In this document: positions 37,545 through 47,661 of the stretch, in pieces
How positions within the stretch are numbered: position 1 is the first letter of the stretch
How the letters are laid out: each line of letters opens with the position of its first letter
Assembly (NCBI GenBank): GCA_026545765.1
Contig: CM048841.1
Coordinates: forward strand, 4,349,712 to 4,413,711
Direction of reading: 5' to 3'
DNA length: 64,000 bases
From: Plantago major
Lineage: Eukaryota > Streptophyta > Magnoliopsida > Lamiales > Plantaginaceae
The notes under the pieces: generated by a model
The model's database searches: none
Seen by the model: only the letters and a program-made list of their open reading frames with translations
What the model was told of the DNA's origin: nothing
Position numbers and translations under genes: made by a program

Positions 37545-38130
37545 CTTTACTATAAATTCTCTAGTTTGTTTGTAGAGATAGCCTATGTTTTAGTAGAAAT
37601 TGTCTATGTTGTTTGTTATTGCTGGTTTAGTTTTTTGTATAAATTGTCTATGTTTTACTATCAATTGTCTAGTTTTTAGTAGATATTCTCTATGTTGTTC
37701 GTTGTTGCTGGTTTAGTTTTTTTTGTATAAATTGTCTATGTTTTAGTATGTATTGTCTAGTTTTTAACATCATCTACTTTTCATGATTTTTAGATTTGCT
37801 ATGTGGTTGTGTACATTGTATATGTTTTTTGTGGGGATTTGTTGTTTGTTTGAATTTTTTGAATGTTTTGTGTGAAATTGTCTAGTTTTTAACATATATT
37901 GTCTACTTTTTAATGTTTTTACAACTTTTTTTGTGTGAAATTGTCTAGTTTTTAACATATATTATTTAGTTTTTATGTAAATACCTTATGTTTTAGCTTT
38001 TAACACATATGGTCTAGTTTTTAACAATATTTGTCTAGTTTTTCATGTTATATCTTTCTGTTGTGTTGAACTGTCTAGTTTTTAGTATGTATTGTTTAGT
38101 TTTTCATATAAACTGTATAGTTTTTAATAT
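37545..38130. repeat. Minisatellite of TTGTCTAGTTTTTAACATAT type
   Basis: Irregular tandem copies of a 20-40 bp unit built on TTGTCTAGTTTTTA and TCTATGTTTTAGTA fill this stretch. It begins right after the Mutator-like element and ends just before the Ulp1-like fragment. It may be intron sequence of a decayed gene. Confidence 0.7.
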
Positions 38131-38153
38131 GTGTTGATTGGATTAGTAATCTT

Positions 38154-38222
38154 AGTACTTCTGACTGTGGTGTTTTTCTGATGAAGCATATGGACCATCA
38201 TTTAACAAAGAAGATGCGATAA
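38154..38222 (+). pseudogene. Fragment resembling Ulp1 (C48) protease catalytic end
   Basis: A 22-codon stretch reads STSDCGVFLMKHMDHH and then reaches a stop. The SDCGVF phrase is like the catalytic-cysteine motif of Ulp1/SUMO-protease family proteins, including the many plant transposon-associated Ulp1-like genes. An acceptor-like TAG precedes it at 38145. The upstream His and Asp motifs were not found, so this is only a fragment. Confidence 0.35.
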
Positions 38223-38660
38223 AGCAAATGAAAGAGAATGATTTTGGTTAAATCTTGTGTGTCTGGCCTTCTGATTTTGGTTCATTATTTGTTCGATTAT
38301 TGTTCACTGTTATTGTTGGATATTCCTCATTGTTTGAAGTTAACAGTAAAGTTAACATGTTTTTCTAATTCGTTGCTAAGCATTTTTCTTACTGATGTAT
38401 TACTATGACCGCAATGTGTGTACGTTCTTTTTTTGTTTACACAATCGTGTTTCGCCTTCTTCCCTCGCTTGCTACTCTGTTCACCGCCGCCTATTACCAA
38501 TCGGTGAAACTGTCTCGTTGCAGCAGGCAGGCATCACGGCTTCACAAAGCAGCGCTATGGAAATATCGCGTCGAGTTCGTTCATCTTATGAAAACTGAAG
38601 GTCTATGTGACCGCTGATCAGTCAAACGTAACCCATGATCATTCTTCAATCGCCACTGAT

Positions 38661-38937
38661 GAGGGCCGGCCCTGAGCCCATGCGGGTGTTAAAAGTATGA
38701 TACTAATAGGGTGTTAAAAGTATGAAAATAAATGATGTGATAAAGAATTTAATCTATAATTTTGCTTCAAAACAATTTTAAGTGTTACATTTTTTAAGTA
38801 ATATATTTCGTATGCGAGTTTATTAGGAAATTAATTCTATTATTATATATGAAAACTTTTATGTTTTTCCATATATACTGTTATTTGGGGCCATTTAAAA
38901 TTTTTTGCATGGGCTCAGTTTTTTCGGGCCGGCCCTG
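38661..38937. mobile_element. hAT MITE with 8-bp target duplication
   Basis: The ends read GAGGGCCGGCCCTGAGCCC and, in reverse complement from the right, CAGGGCCGGCCCGAAAAA; both then read into a GAGCCCATGC block. The direct repeat CCACTGAT flanks the element at 38653-38660 and 38938-38945, the 8-bp duplication characteristic of hAT. At 277 bp it has no coding capacity and contains a short internal repeat (GGTGTTAAAAGTATGA, twice). Confidence 0.88.
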
Positions 38938-38945
38938 CCACTGAT

Positions 38946-40034
38946 CCCCTAAGATATCAAATAATTCAACCAGTTAATTAATTGGGTGATTGCATTTCCA
39001 CTCATGTAGTATGAAAATCGTTCGGTTTCTATTCTGAATTTGGAAGTGCAATACTCATGTCATTATTACAACTAATTCTTCTCCTAATCACCAAAAATAT
39101 AATGGTAAACGAACCGTAATTGGATTTGGCTGGGCTGGGATATTATATTATTACCCAATCTCTATTCTCAATTTACTTTTTCTTTTTATTGTTAAAATTT
39201 TAACTTCCCACCTTGAATGAAAAACATACTCATCTCTTATTTTATACACTACCTCTCATCATCTTTTATTTCCATTTGTGAGTCTAGAAGGATAATCACA
39301 TACTTCATCCACTCCATCTATACATGTAGACGTCCGAATCTACAATTGATTTTTTTCTAGTGGGGCACCGATCACCTGCAATGCAACACAGTGCGTAAGA
39401 GTCCTTGGGACACCGGTTTGGTGCCGGCCTAAGACACTCCGACGCTTAAGTAAGTAACATATCAATCCAATAAAAGTAGATGGCTAATAAGATGCGCAAT
39501 CATAAGTTAAACCAGATGTTTCTATGCAGGTAGATTGTAAGGGAATAACCAGAGTTATGTGACCTTCGTCGAAAGTAGAGTGAGTAATGGAGATTGCAAG
39601 TAGATTGTTGTTAACCTGGTTCAGATTGAGATGCTGAGAGTTATCGTTCTCAAAGTTATCGTTCTCAAATACATTGGAGAAGTTAGATCGATTAAGTATA
39701 ATTGTTTGTATCTCCTTCTAGCATGCCCCCTGCAAGCGTCCATGGTCCCTATTATAATATCTACATGGACATGGTCGGCCTAGTAACGTAGACCATTATT
39801 GCATTGATATCCCACTCAATGTAGATCATTAGTCGCCAATGTCATGTAACGTCGACCATTATTGCGTCTGACATCATTTGCGTAGATGTGCAATTGATTG
39901 CATTATGTAACGGTTGGTATTAGATGTATATGATTTCGTATCTGTTAGGCTACCGTGATATGGCATTCTACACAACTGTCGATCTACATTATGACTTTGG
40001 GGCATGACTCTCTACATTGCCTTCTTAGGTAGTT
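38946..40034. other. Gene-free interval with LTR-like sequence
   Basis: No gene was seen. The part near 39360-39800 (GGCACCGATCACCTGCAA, GACACTCCGACGCTTAAG, and a CATGGTCCCTATTATA stretch) resembles plant gypsy/copia LTR leader sequence, but no second LTR or internal domain is visible. It may be a solo LTR. Confidence 0.3.
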
Positions 40035-40610
40035 AGAGTTTGACGCTCTACGTAGGCATGATGTTGTAGAGTTTGACGCTCTACGTAGGCATGACGCTTT
40101 ACATAGTACTCCATCCGTTTCACTAAAAGTGAAACAATTGTGTTGGACTCAATTTTTAATAAAAATGTATAGAAGTACGTATGTGGTCCCCAAAAATATG
40201 TGGTGGGTAATGCATATGAGATATTAATTGAGTGGAAAAGTACATGTAGGACTGAAAATGTGTTGTTAGAAATGAGTTTTATAAAACTCATTTTCATAAA
40301 AGGAAATGTAACACTTTTAGTGAAACGTCCAAAACGAAAAATTGTAACACTTTTAGTGAAACGGATGGAGTATTTTATATGACCATAGCTTGACGCTCTA
40401 CATAATTATTTTATACGATCCTGATGATATACATAAGTCCATAGGTAGCTTGATCTTAGCGATCTACATAAGTGTTTAGGTGATATGAGCTTGATGCTCT
40501 ACATAAGTGATTCGAGGGCGAGGTTGATGCTCTCCATGACCTTTCATGATGCTAGAGCTGGACGGTCTACGTAGTCATTAAGATGCTTAGAGTCTGACGC
40601 TTTATGATGC
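40035..40610. repeat. Minisatellite with TTTGACGCTCTACGTAGGCA unit, split by a MITE
   Basis: An exact unit of about 27 bp beginning AGAGTTTGACGCTCTACGT occurs at 40035 and 40068 (33-bp spacing). Looser copies (GCTTGACGCTCTACATAA, GCTTGATGCTCTACATAAG, GCTGGACGGTCTACG) continue to about 40610. A Stowaway element at 40109-40370 interrupts the array. Confidence 0.7.
40109..40370. mobile_element. Stowaway MITE with perfect 23-bp TIRs
   Basis: CTCCATCCGTTTCACTAAAAG begins the left TIR (40109-40131). Its exact reverse complement ends the element (40348-40370), and TA flanks both sides (40107-40108 and 40371-40372). The inner right end carries a partial duplicate of the TIR (ACACTTTTAGTGAAACG twice). 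The perfect TIRs suggest a young insertion relative to the other MITEs here. Confidence 0.93.
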
Positions 40611-42822
40611 GTCAAATCAAGTCTTTAATTTGTTTATAGCCAAAGGCACAAATCAAGATCACTAGAAAACCGTAGTGAAGTGATGAGTTGCCCCGAGTGT
40701 TGTTCTCGAAGGACTTGACTAAGCTTTGTTTGCAAATGCAAGTTTAGTTAATCGGCTGGAAAGCAAGTAATCATGATTTGTGAAAAGTTTGTACTTCAAA
40801 ACAGATGTAACTCAAGGTTTGTTATGAAAAACCCAACCAATCAACTCAACTCAATTAGAAACAATCATACAAAGAACGCTTCACTTTATCTCTATAAAGA
40901 AACACAGGTCGGTGGTAAGTAAATAGTTCATGCTAACAAGTAAGGTCTGCCATGAAGATTACGACTTTTGAAAGTGAAATCATTTTATGAACGTAGTAGA
41001 GTCGTCAATTCTACTAGTCAGCGTTTGTAGTCAATTGTGTTGGGCTTAAATCGTAAGTAACCTTGAGAGTGCGAATCCCTCTTGTGGATTTTGGGTATCA
41101 GAAAATGATTGCTAAAGCATTGAACTACAAATGATTCGCAAGATTCAACAAACAGTGAAGCTGTGTAATTTCATCCAAAAGATCCTATACTAGCTGCAAT
41201 TCCTAAACTCTTACCACCGACCCATTGGATGACTAGCTACGCGATCCACTCATGTTCCACACATCCAACATGCAATATGCGTATACACGAATCCAATGAA
41301 TAATGAAAATCTACCTATTACGCAAAAGAAGTTCAACCAGTTACCAAATTGTCACGGATTTAATTCCACGGATGAAAAGTTTCGATTGGGCATAGAAATC
41401 AAGATTCAAACCCTTCGTTGGTTCTTCAATGTGATTCAATAATCATCCAAAAGGTTTATTACAATTGTTGATGTAAATCTAGGGTTCTTGGAAGAGAGAA
41501 AAGAAAGGGGAATTTCAAATGGGGGATTACAATCTGGAATGAAGTCTGGTTTAAAATGAAACGCAAAATCAGAATATAAAGAAAACACAAGATTTGGCAT
41601 TACAAAAATAGGACCGGACGATCGCTCCGTCTTCTTGGCGCAGTCCTATGTGGCTATATATGTATGTTTTATAATACCTCTATTGAATGTGTGTGTGTGT
41701 ATATATTTCTACTTATATAACTGAGTCGAGTTTATTCACGATCAAGATCGCATTGATCGGTCTCGAGCTCGAGCCGAGCTTTGTCACGATTGCTCGCGAA
41801 CAGCTTGATTCATTTACACCACTATTCATGAGTCAACTAATTCTGTAACGCCCCAAAGATTTAAGTCAAAGTTCAAAACTTAAAAGGATCGAGAAAGGTA
41901 TTCATACCATGATACTAACAAAGTGCACCTTTTTTTCATCGAAAATCTATCCAGAAAACTTTAGACAGAGTTAAGTGTGATTGTTCTGGAGCAATTTTAA
42001 AATGGATAAGTAATTGGGAAGTATCCCAGTTTATTCACGACTGTGGACAAATTTGGATAGGAGAAGGATAAGTTATGTATCCGTTACAGAGGATTATGTG
42101 GTAAAAGTTCCTTAATCAATGATGGGTGAAATTGACCATTTAATCACTCGATGTTAAAAGAATTCAGAAAAGGAAAAATAGACAACAGTCAGCTTCATTG
42201 TTGTTGAGCTCACAGCTCAGGCCACATGTCCCATATTTCCATGTATAATTTAGTGAAAAAGCTAGATTAATTAGGAGATGATTGTAGATGTATGTTAGAA
42301 TTACAAGATACTGTCTAAATAAAATCACAAAATGATGGTTGTTAGCAAAATAAGTCATTTTGTAATATGAAAATACACCAACGCTGAGAACATCGACGTT
42401 ATGATTAATAACATTGATGAATTTTACCTCTCTCAGTTTCTTTCCTTCACATATTTCTAGAAAATCTACAAAATTACTTCAGCTGAAAATTTTACCATTC
42501 TCAAACTCGCTTTTTACATGTATTTAAAACCACATAACCCTGAATGACTTTGACAATTAATCATAAGTTTACATATATTTCTGTAAAATTGTATTGAGAT
42601 CGATGAAATATAACTTAACAAAGTGTGACGTAATTTCAATAACAATATAATATGATGATTTTGATTATAACAAAGTTATGTATTTTTAAAGACTGCAATA
42701 ATTTAGTGTTTAAGTCCGGGAAGTTGAGTCCGAATAATATATCATGACCTGATATAAATAACATTGCCGCCTCCGACTTCCGCCACAGCCAGAGGAGAGG
42801 AGGCAGCCGAAAAATCACAACA
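40611..42822. other. Gene-free interval upstream of JJJ1
   Basis: No coding sequence was seen. A GCTCG-rich piece (about 41755-41820) matches the debris near 25600-25740. TGTAACGCCCCAAAGAT at about 41846 resembles the start of some gypsy LTRs, but no partner was found. The last few hundred bases should contain the JJJ1 promoter. Confidence 0.4.
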
Positions 42823-45800
42823 ATGGCTTCTTCTTCTTCTTCTTCTTCTCCGAAACGATGTCTGTACGAAGTCCTTAACCTACCACGCGACTCCTCACCG
42901 GACGAAATCCGATCAGCCTACAAGAAGCTCGCTCTCCAACGCCACCCTGACAAGCTCATCAAATCCGGAGTCTCCGAATCCGAAGCCACCGCCTCTTTCC
43001 AGGAGCTCGTCAACGCCTACGAGGTCCTTTCCGACCCCAAGGAGCGCGCCTGGTACGATTCTCACCGGAATCAGATCCTCTTCAGCTCATCTGTCTCTAA
43101 TAGCAACAATTCTAATTCATCCGGTGGTTTCTCTTCCGGTTTCGTTCCCGATTTGTTCCCCTTTTTTTCGAGTTCGGTGTATTCGGGATACTCGGATAAG
43201 GGGAAAGGGTTTTATAAGGTGTATGGGGACTTGTTTGATAAGATTTATGCTGGTGAGTTCAATTTTGCCAAGAAATTGGGGTTGCCTTTGCCTAAGGAAG
43301 CGCCTCTCATGGGGAATTTGGACAGTCCCTATGTTCAGGTATGTTTGTGATATCCTTTTTAGCTTTGGAATCATTGTTTTATGTGATATCATAGAGAAGA
43401 AAGTGTGTGCTGTGTAAATGGTGCAAATTAGGGGTTGGTCGGTTTGCTTTTATTTCTTTTGTTTGTTTTGACCTCTGCATTGGCTGAACTAATAATCGGA
43501 ATCGATGACGATAGATACTTATTTGAGCTTTGAAGGTGTGTGTGTGCTGTCTAACTGGTGCGAATTCGGGGTTGGTTGGTTTGCTTTTATTATTCCTGTT
43601 TGTTTTAACTTTTGTATTGGCTGAACTACTAATCGGAATCAACATCAATCAATACCTATTTGAGCTTTGAAGGTGTGTGCGCTGTCTAACTGGTGCGAAT
43701 TAGGGGTTGGTTGGTTTGCTTTTATTATTCCTGTTTGTTTTAACTTCTGTATTGGCTGAACTACTAATCGGAATCAACAACAATCGATACTTATTTGAGC
43801 TTTGAAAGTGTGTGTTTCTAACTGGTGCGAATTAGGGGTTGGTTTGCTTGTATTAGTTCTGTTTGTTTTAACCTCTGTATTGGCTGAACTACTAATCGGA
43901 ATCAACAACAATCGGTACTTATTTGAGCTTTGAAGGGGTGTGTGTGTGCTGTCTAACTGGTGCGAATTAGGGGTTGGTTTGCTTGTATTAGTTCTGTTTG
44001 TTTTAACCTCTGTATTGGCTGAACTACTAATCGGAGTCAACAACAAACGGTAATAATCTGAGCTTCGAAATATATATTTCATGTCATATCTCGATCATGG
44101 AGGTGTGTTGTCTAACTGGTGCAAATTAGTGCCTAATGGCGGTTTGTGTGGTTTTTCCTTGTTTAATGGCAAATTAGGGGAATGCAAACGCTTGGGTGGG
44201 TGGTCATATCGTTCATACAAATATTTAAGTGGCTTCTCTAAGCTTAAGAGGTCTGACACAAGCCTTTGTCTTGATGATATTACAATGGAAGTTAGTTATC
44301 TCAACATTCTTATTGGGTTTCGTATTCGGGAGTTTCACTTTCAACTAGAAAATAGGTCTCCTATGCACATGAGCTTCTTAGCCTGTTTCAGAAATAGAAA
44401 ATGCAAACGGAAGGAAATAAATACAGATTATTGAATACATGGAGCAGAGTAGTAGTGCATGGTTTCTGACTTTCTGTGATGATAGGATGTCAAAGTAAAT
44501 GTAGTTTTATGGTTTCTATTTAATCAATATGGTGTCTATATTAATTGGGTTATTTACTGGCACTTCAATAGTTCAATTTGATTATGTAAGATTCCAACCG
44601 AGGATTGGAGTGGGAGGATATAAGATTAATTAGATTATGAAGTCCAGCAATCAACTTATGGTTGGTCTAAAGGGAGTTTTGATTCTAAATCAAGATGTTG
44701 GACGGGCGATGTTGTTTCTCTAAAACTATCTGACCGCTCTGTAGGTTGCATCCTTGCTAGGTTCTTACGGAAATTATAGTTTGTCTCAACACAAGTTTTA
44801 GGGACACTGCTGAGGGGCAGTGAACTTCGAGCATATAGTTGTAATAAAAAATTGGGAGCGCATATGGGTTGAAACTTATAGATAGCCCGGTATACATTTG
44901 ATGTATGATTTACCAGCACATTCTGTTAGGTTTAGTCTGATTACTCTGTTATTTATACAGGTTACTGCATTTTATAATTACTGGTTGGGGTTCGTGTCAT
45001 CGATGGATTTCTTCTGGGAGGACAAGTATGATGCAATGGCAGGTGTAAACCGAAAGTCAAGAAGGGTAATGGAGGAGGAGAACAAGAAAATTAGGAAAAA
45101 GGCAAAAAGGGAGTATAATGATACAGTTCGGGGATTAGCTGAGTTTGTGAAAAAGAGGGATAAAAGGGTGATTGATATGCAGATGAAGAGAAATGAAGAG
45201 ATGGAGCGAAAGAGAGAAGAAGAGAGACAAAGGAAGAAAGAGTTGGAGAGACTAAAAGCAGAGAGGGCAAGAGAATATGAAGAGCCGGACTGGGCAAAGG
45301 TTGATGAGGAGGATGTTGAAGTTGAGGATGCGATGGAGGAAAAGAAGAAAGAGTTATATTGCATAGTATGTAGCAAGAAGTTCAAGAGTGATAAGCAGTG
45401 GAAGAATCATGAGCAGTCGAAGAAGCACAAAGAGAAGGTGGCTGAATTGAGAGGATCATTTAGTGAGGAAGATAGAGCATACGATGCGACGGAAGGGAAT
45501 GTAAGCAATGGGGAGGAAGAAAATAAGGTTGACACAGAAAGTGCCGGTTATTTGTCTGCAGATGAAGAGGTAATTGAGTTGCAAATTCGATTTGGGGGCA
45601 GTTTTGGTACAGAACAAAAAATCGAGAATGAAAGTGAGGAGGATGCTTCTGCTAATGTCGATAATGGTAGTGAAGGTGACGGCGTCTCAGATGATGATGA
45701 GGCAAGCATCCTCGAAGCTATGGTATCTGGACGTAATAGTCAGAAATTGGGGAACCAAACCAAAAACTCTAGTAAGAAAAATCAAGTGGATGTGAGTAGT

Positions 45801-46645
45801 GATGAGTTGGAGTTTATGGAGTATAATGATACAAAGGTTTCTCGGAGAAACAGGGGAGGCAGGAAGGGAAGGGGCAAAAGAAATGAGGAAGCACCAGAAA
45901 CTGGGAAGACTGTTGTGGGAGAGAGCAGTGGTCAGTCTGAGCGTAATGATGGGGATAATGATGCATCTCACGTTGAGGAGTCAACTTCACATCCTGAACC
46001 AGAGGAGTCAACTTCACACCCTGAACCAGTGGAGTCAACATCACATCCTGAACCAGAACCGGTGAGTAAGAGAAAAGATGATGGTGTGACTGAAATGAGC
46101 AAGAAGAGTACCCAGAAAGTTCTAAATAAAAACTCTTCTAAGAAGAAAGAAGCAGTGCCCAAATCCAAGCCCGCAGCCAAAGGAAGGAGACAAAAGGTAC
46201 AACAGCACTTTCAATCGATTTACCTTGTTAAGGAATCAGTTGATTTTCATCTCACTTGCATTGGAGTAAAGCTCATTGTGCAATAACCTTGACTTTCTCA
46301 TCAAATTTTCTAGCTTTGAATTATGACATATTAGTGTATCACTTTTACACTTAACTTAGTCAACACTATTCAGTCCATTTAATCTCTGATTCTTACTGTA
46401 TAGGTGTCAGCGGAAGATGCAGATCATGTATGTGAGAAGTGTGGGTGGCAATTCGAATCAAGGTGATTCCTTTGCCTTTTGATACCCCATGGAAGATACA
46501 TTTGCTCGTCATGTCGTTTGACTTCTTTTTACTAGTCTATACCCGTTTTGCTAATTGTGCCTTGTGTTCTGGCTCTTATTTATACAGGAATAAACTGCAT
46601 AAACATTTAGGAGACACCGGTCATGCCTCCATAAAATCTCGATGA
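42823..46645 (+). CDS. JJJ1: DnaJ/C2H2 zinc-finger protein, JJJ1 (DNAJC21) type
   Basis: This is a J-domain co-chaperone. In yeast Jjj1 stimulates Hsp70 on pre-60S ribosomes to release the shuttling factor Arx1; the plant role is inferred. Four exons give 622 aa with consistent phases: 42823-43338, 44961-46196, 46404-46462 and 46588-46645. The J domain spans about residues 12-78 with HPD at 41-43. A region conserved in DNAJC21 follows ([41 protein letters not shown]), then a long charged coiled coil. The first C2H2 finger has C306, C309, H322 and H328. An acidic low-complexity region contains three copies of ESTSHPEP. A second finger (C594, C597, H610, H616) is split by the last intron. Intron 1 is expanded by a tandem repeat. 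From memory the closest match is Arabidopsis At1g74250. Confidence 0.94.
43413..44065 (+). repeat. Tandem repeat in JJJ1 intron 1, about 5 x 128-137 bp
   Basis: TTTGAGCTTTGAA marks unit ends at 43522, 43659, 43794 and 43922, with a diverged one near 44058 (spacings 137, 135, 128 and about 136). Each unit contains GTCTAACTGGTGCGAATT, GGGGTTGGTT, TATTGGCTGAACTACTAA and a short GT run. The units are very similar, so the expansion is recent. Confidence 0.92.
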
Positions 46646-47661
46646 TTTGTACTTCACAACGCAGAACAGAAGATGTCCGTGTCTGAACATCACGTTTCCC
46701 AAGGACGCATCGACAAGAATGATACATAAAATTTGAGCTGTTTGCTTGTGCCCAATCTGTTGCGGGTGTATTCATTTTTTTCGAACTGAAGTTTGTTGAT
46801 GCCTACTGGGGCTGGCTCTCATTTCTTTATTTATGAACTCTCATGCTCTCCAAATTAGTTCTGGTTTAGGTCATTGTTATACCCTGCTGTAATCAAACGA
46901 ACTCCAGTTTCTTAATTTGCAAAATTAAAGAAGCGAATTAAGAGTTGTAATTGAATTTGTCAATTGGTAACAGATTCTTTTACCTGATTTCTTAATCGTA
47001 CTACTAGATATTTCATCTAATATGACTCATAAATTTTAGACTCTTTATAAGAGGCGTAAAATTGAACTAAAAAAAGGCCTTAAAATTAACTCAAAGAAGA
47101 TAAAAAGATAGTACGACTTCTTACTTCAAATGAAAATACAATGTACCCTTTTTGCGACCCCTTTGAAATTTGTGTCACTTATTAAGAGTCATAATTTTTT
47201 AATACGACCCTTGTATACATGATACGATTCTTTTTAAGGGTCGAATTAGATCAAATGCTTTGAAGTGTCGTGATTCTTGAGTTCTCCATTGAGCATTGGT
47301 TGATTGAGATTTTGGAAAATTGTGATGCCAAAACTGGGATGAAGAAAATTGTATTCGCCCGTAGTTTTAGAATAATATATGAAGTTCTATGATATGGGTA
47401 AAAGTGATGAATGTATCTGCAAGGTTGCAGACTGTATATTTATTTAACTTAATAAAACTGAGATGAAGTTTTCTGGAATATTGCTCGGGTGTTTGGTTTA
47501 AATTGATTCAGAAAAAAAGAAATAGTTGACTCTTAACGTATACTAGTATTAACATAACCACTATATCTCTTTCAGAGAATTTTTCTTCTGTATCTGTGGG
47601 AAACAAAATGCTATACTTTTACATGTAAATATAATTTTCTAGTTCAGCGGAAATCCTGAAA
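46646..47661. other. Convergent 3' ends of JJJ1 and SCAPER
   Basis: This is a gap of 1,016 bp between facing stop codons, holding both 3' UTRs. A short stretch near 47150-47240 repeats a CGACCC/GGGTCG theme in both orientations. No gene was seen. Confidence 0.45.

Noticed and set aside
37545-38130. CRISPR-like array
   Set aside because: The repeats are irregular, AT-rich and without unique spacers, and the genome is plant nuclear. It is a minisatellite.
41846-42740. Solo gypsy LTR starting TGTAACGCCCC
   Set aside because: Only the first bases look right. No matching CA end, target duplication or second copy could be fixed by eye.
44898-44960. Open frame reading into JJJ1 exon 2 from upstream
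   Set aside because: It is intron sequence. The CAG acceptor at 44958-44960 joins exon 1 in phase 0 and restores the conserved VTAFYNYW.
45091-45971. Minus-strand frames opposite JJJ1 exon 2
   Set aside because: They are Ser/Leu-rich antisense shadows of the charged coiled-coil coding region.
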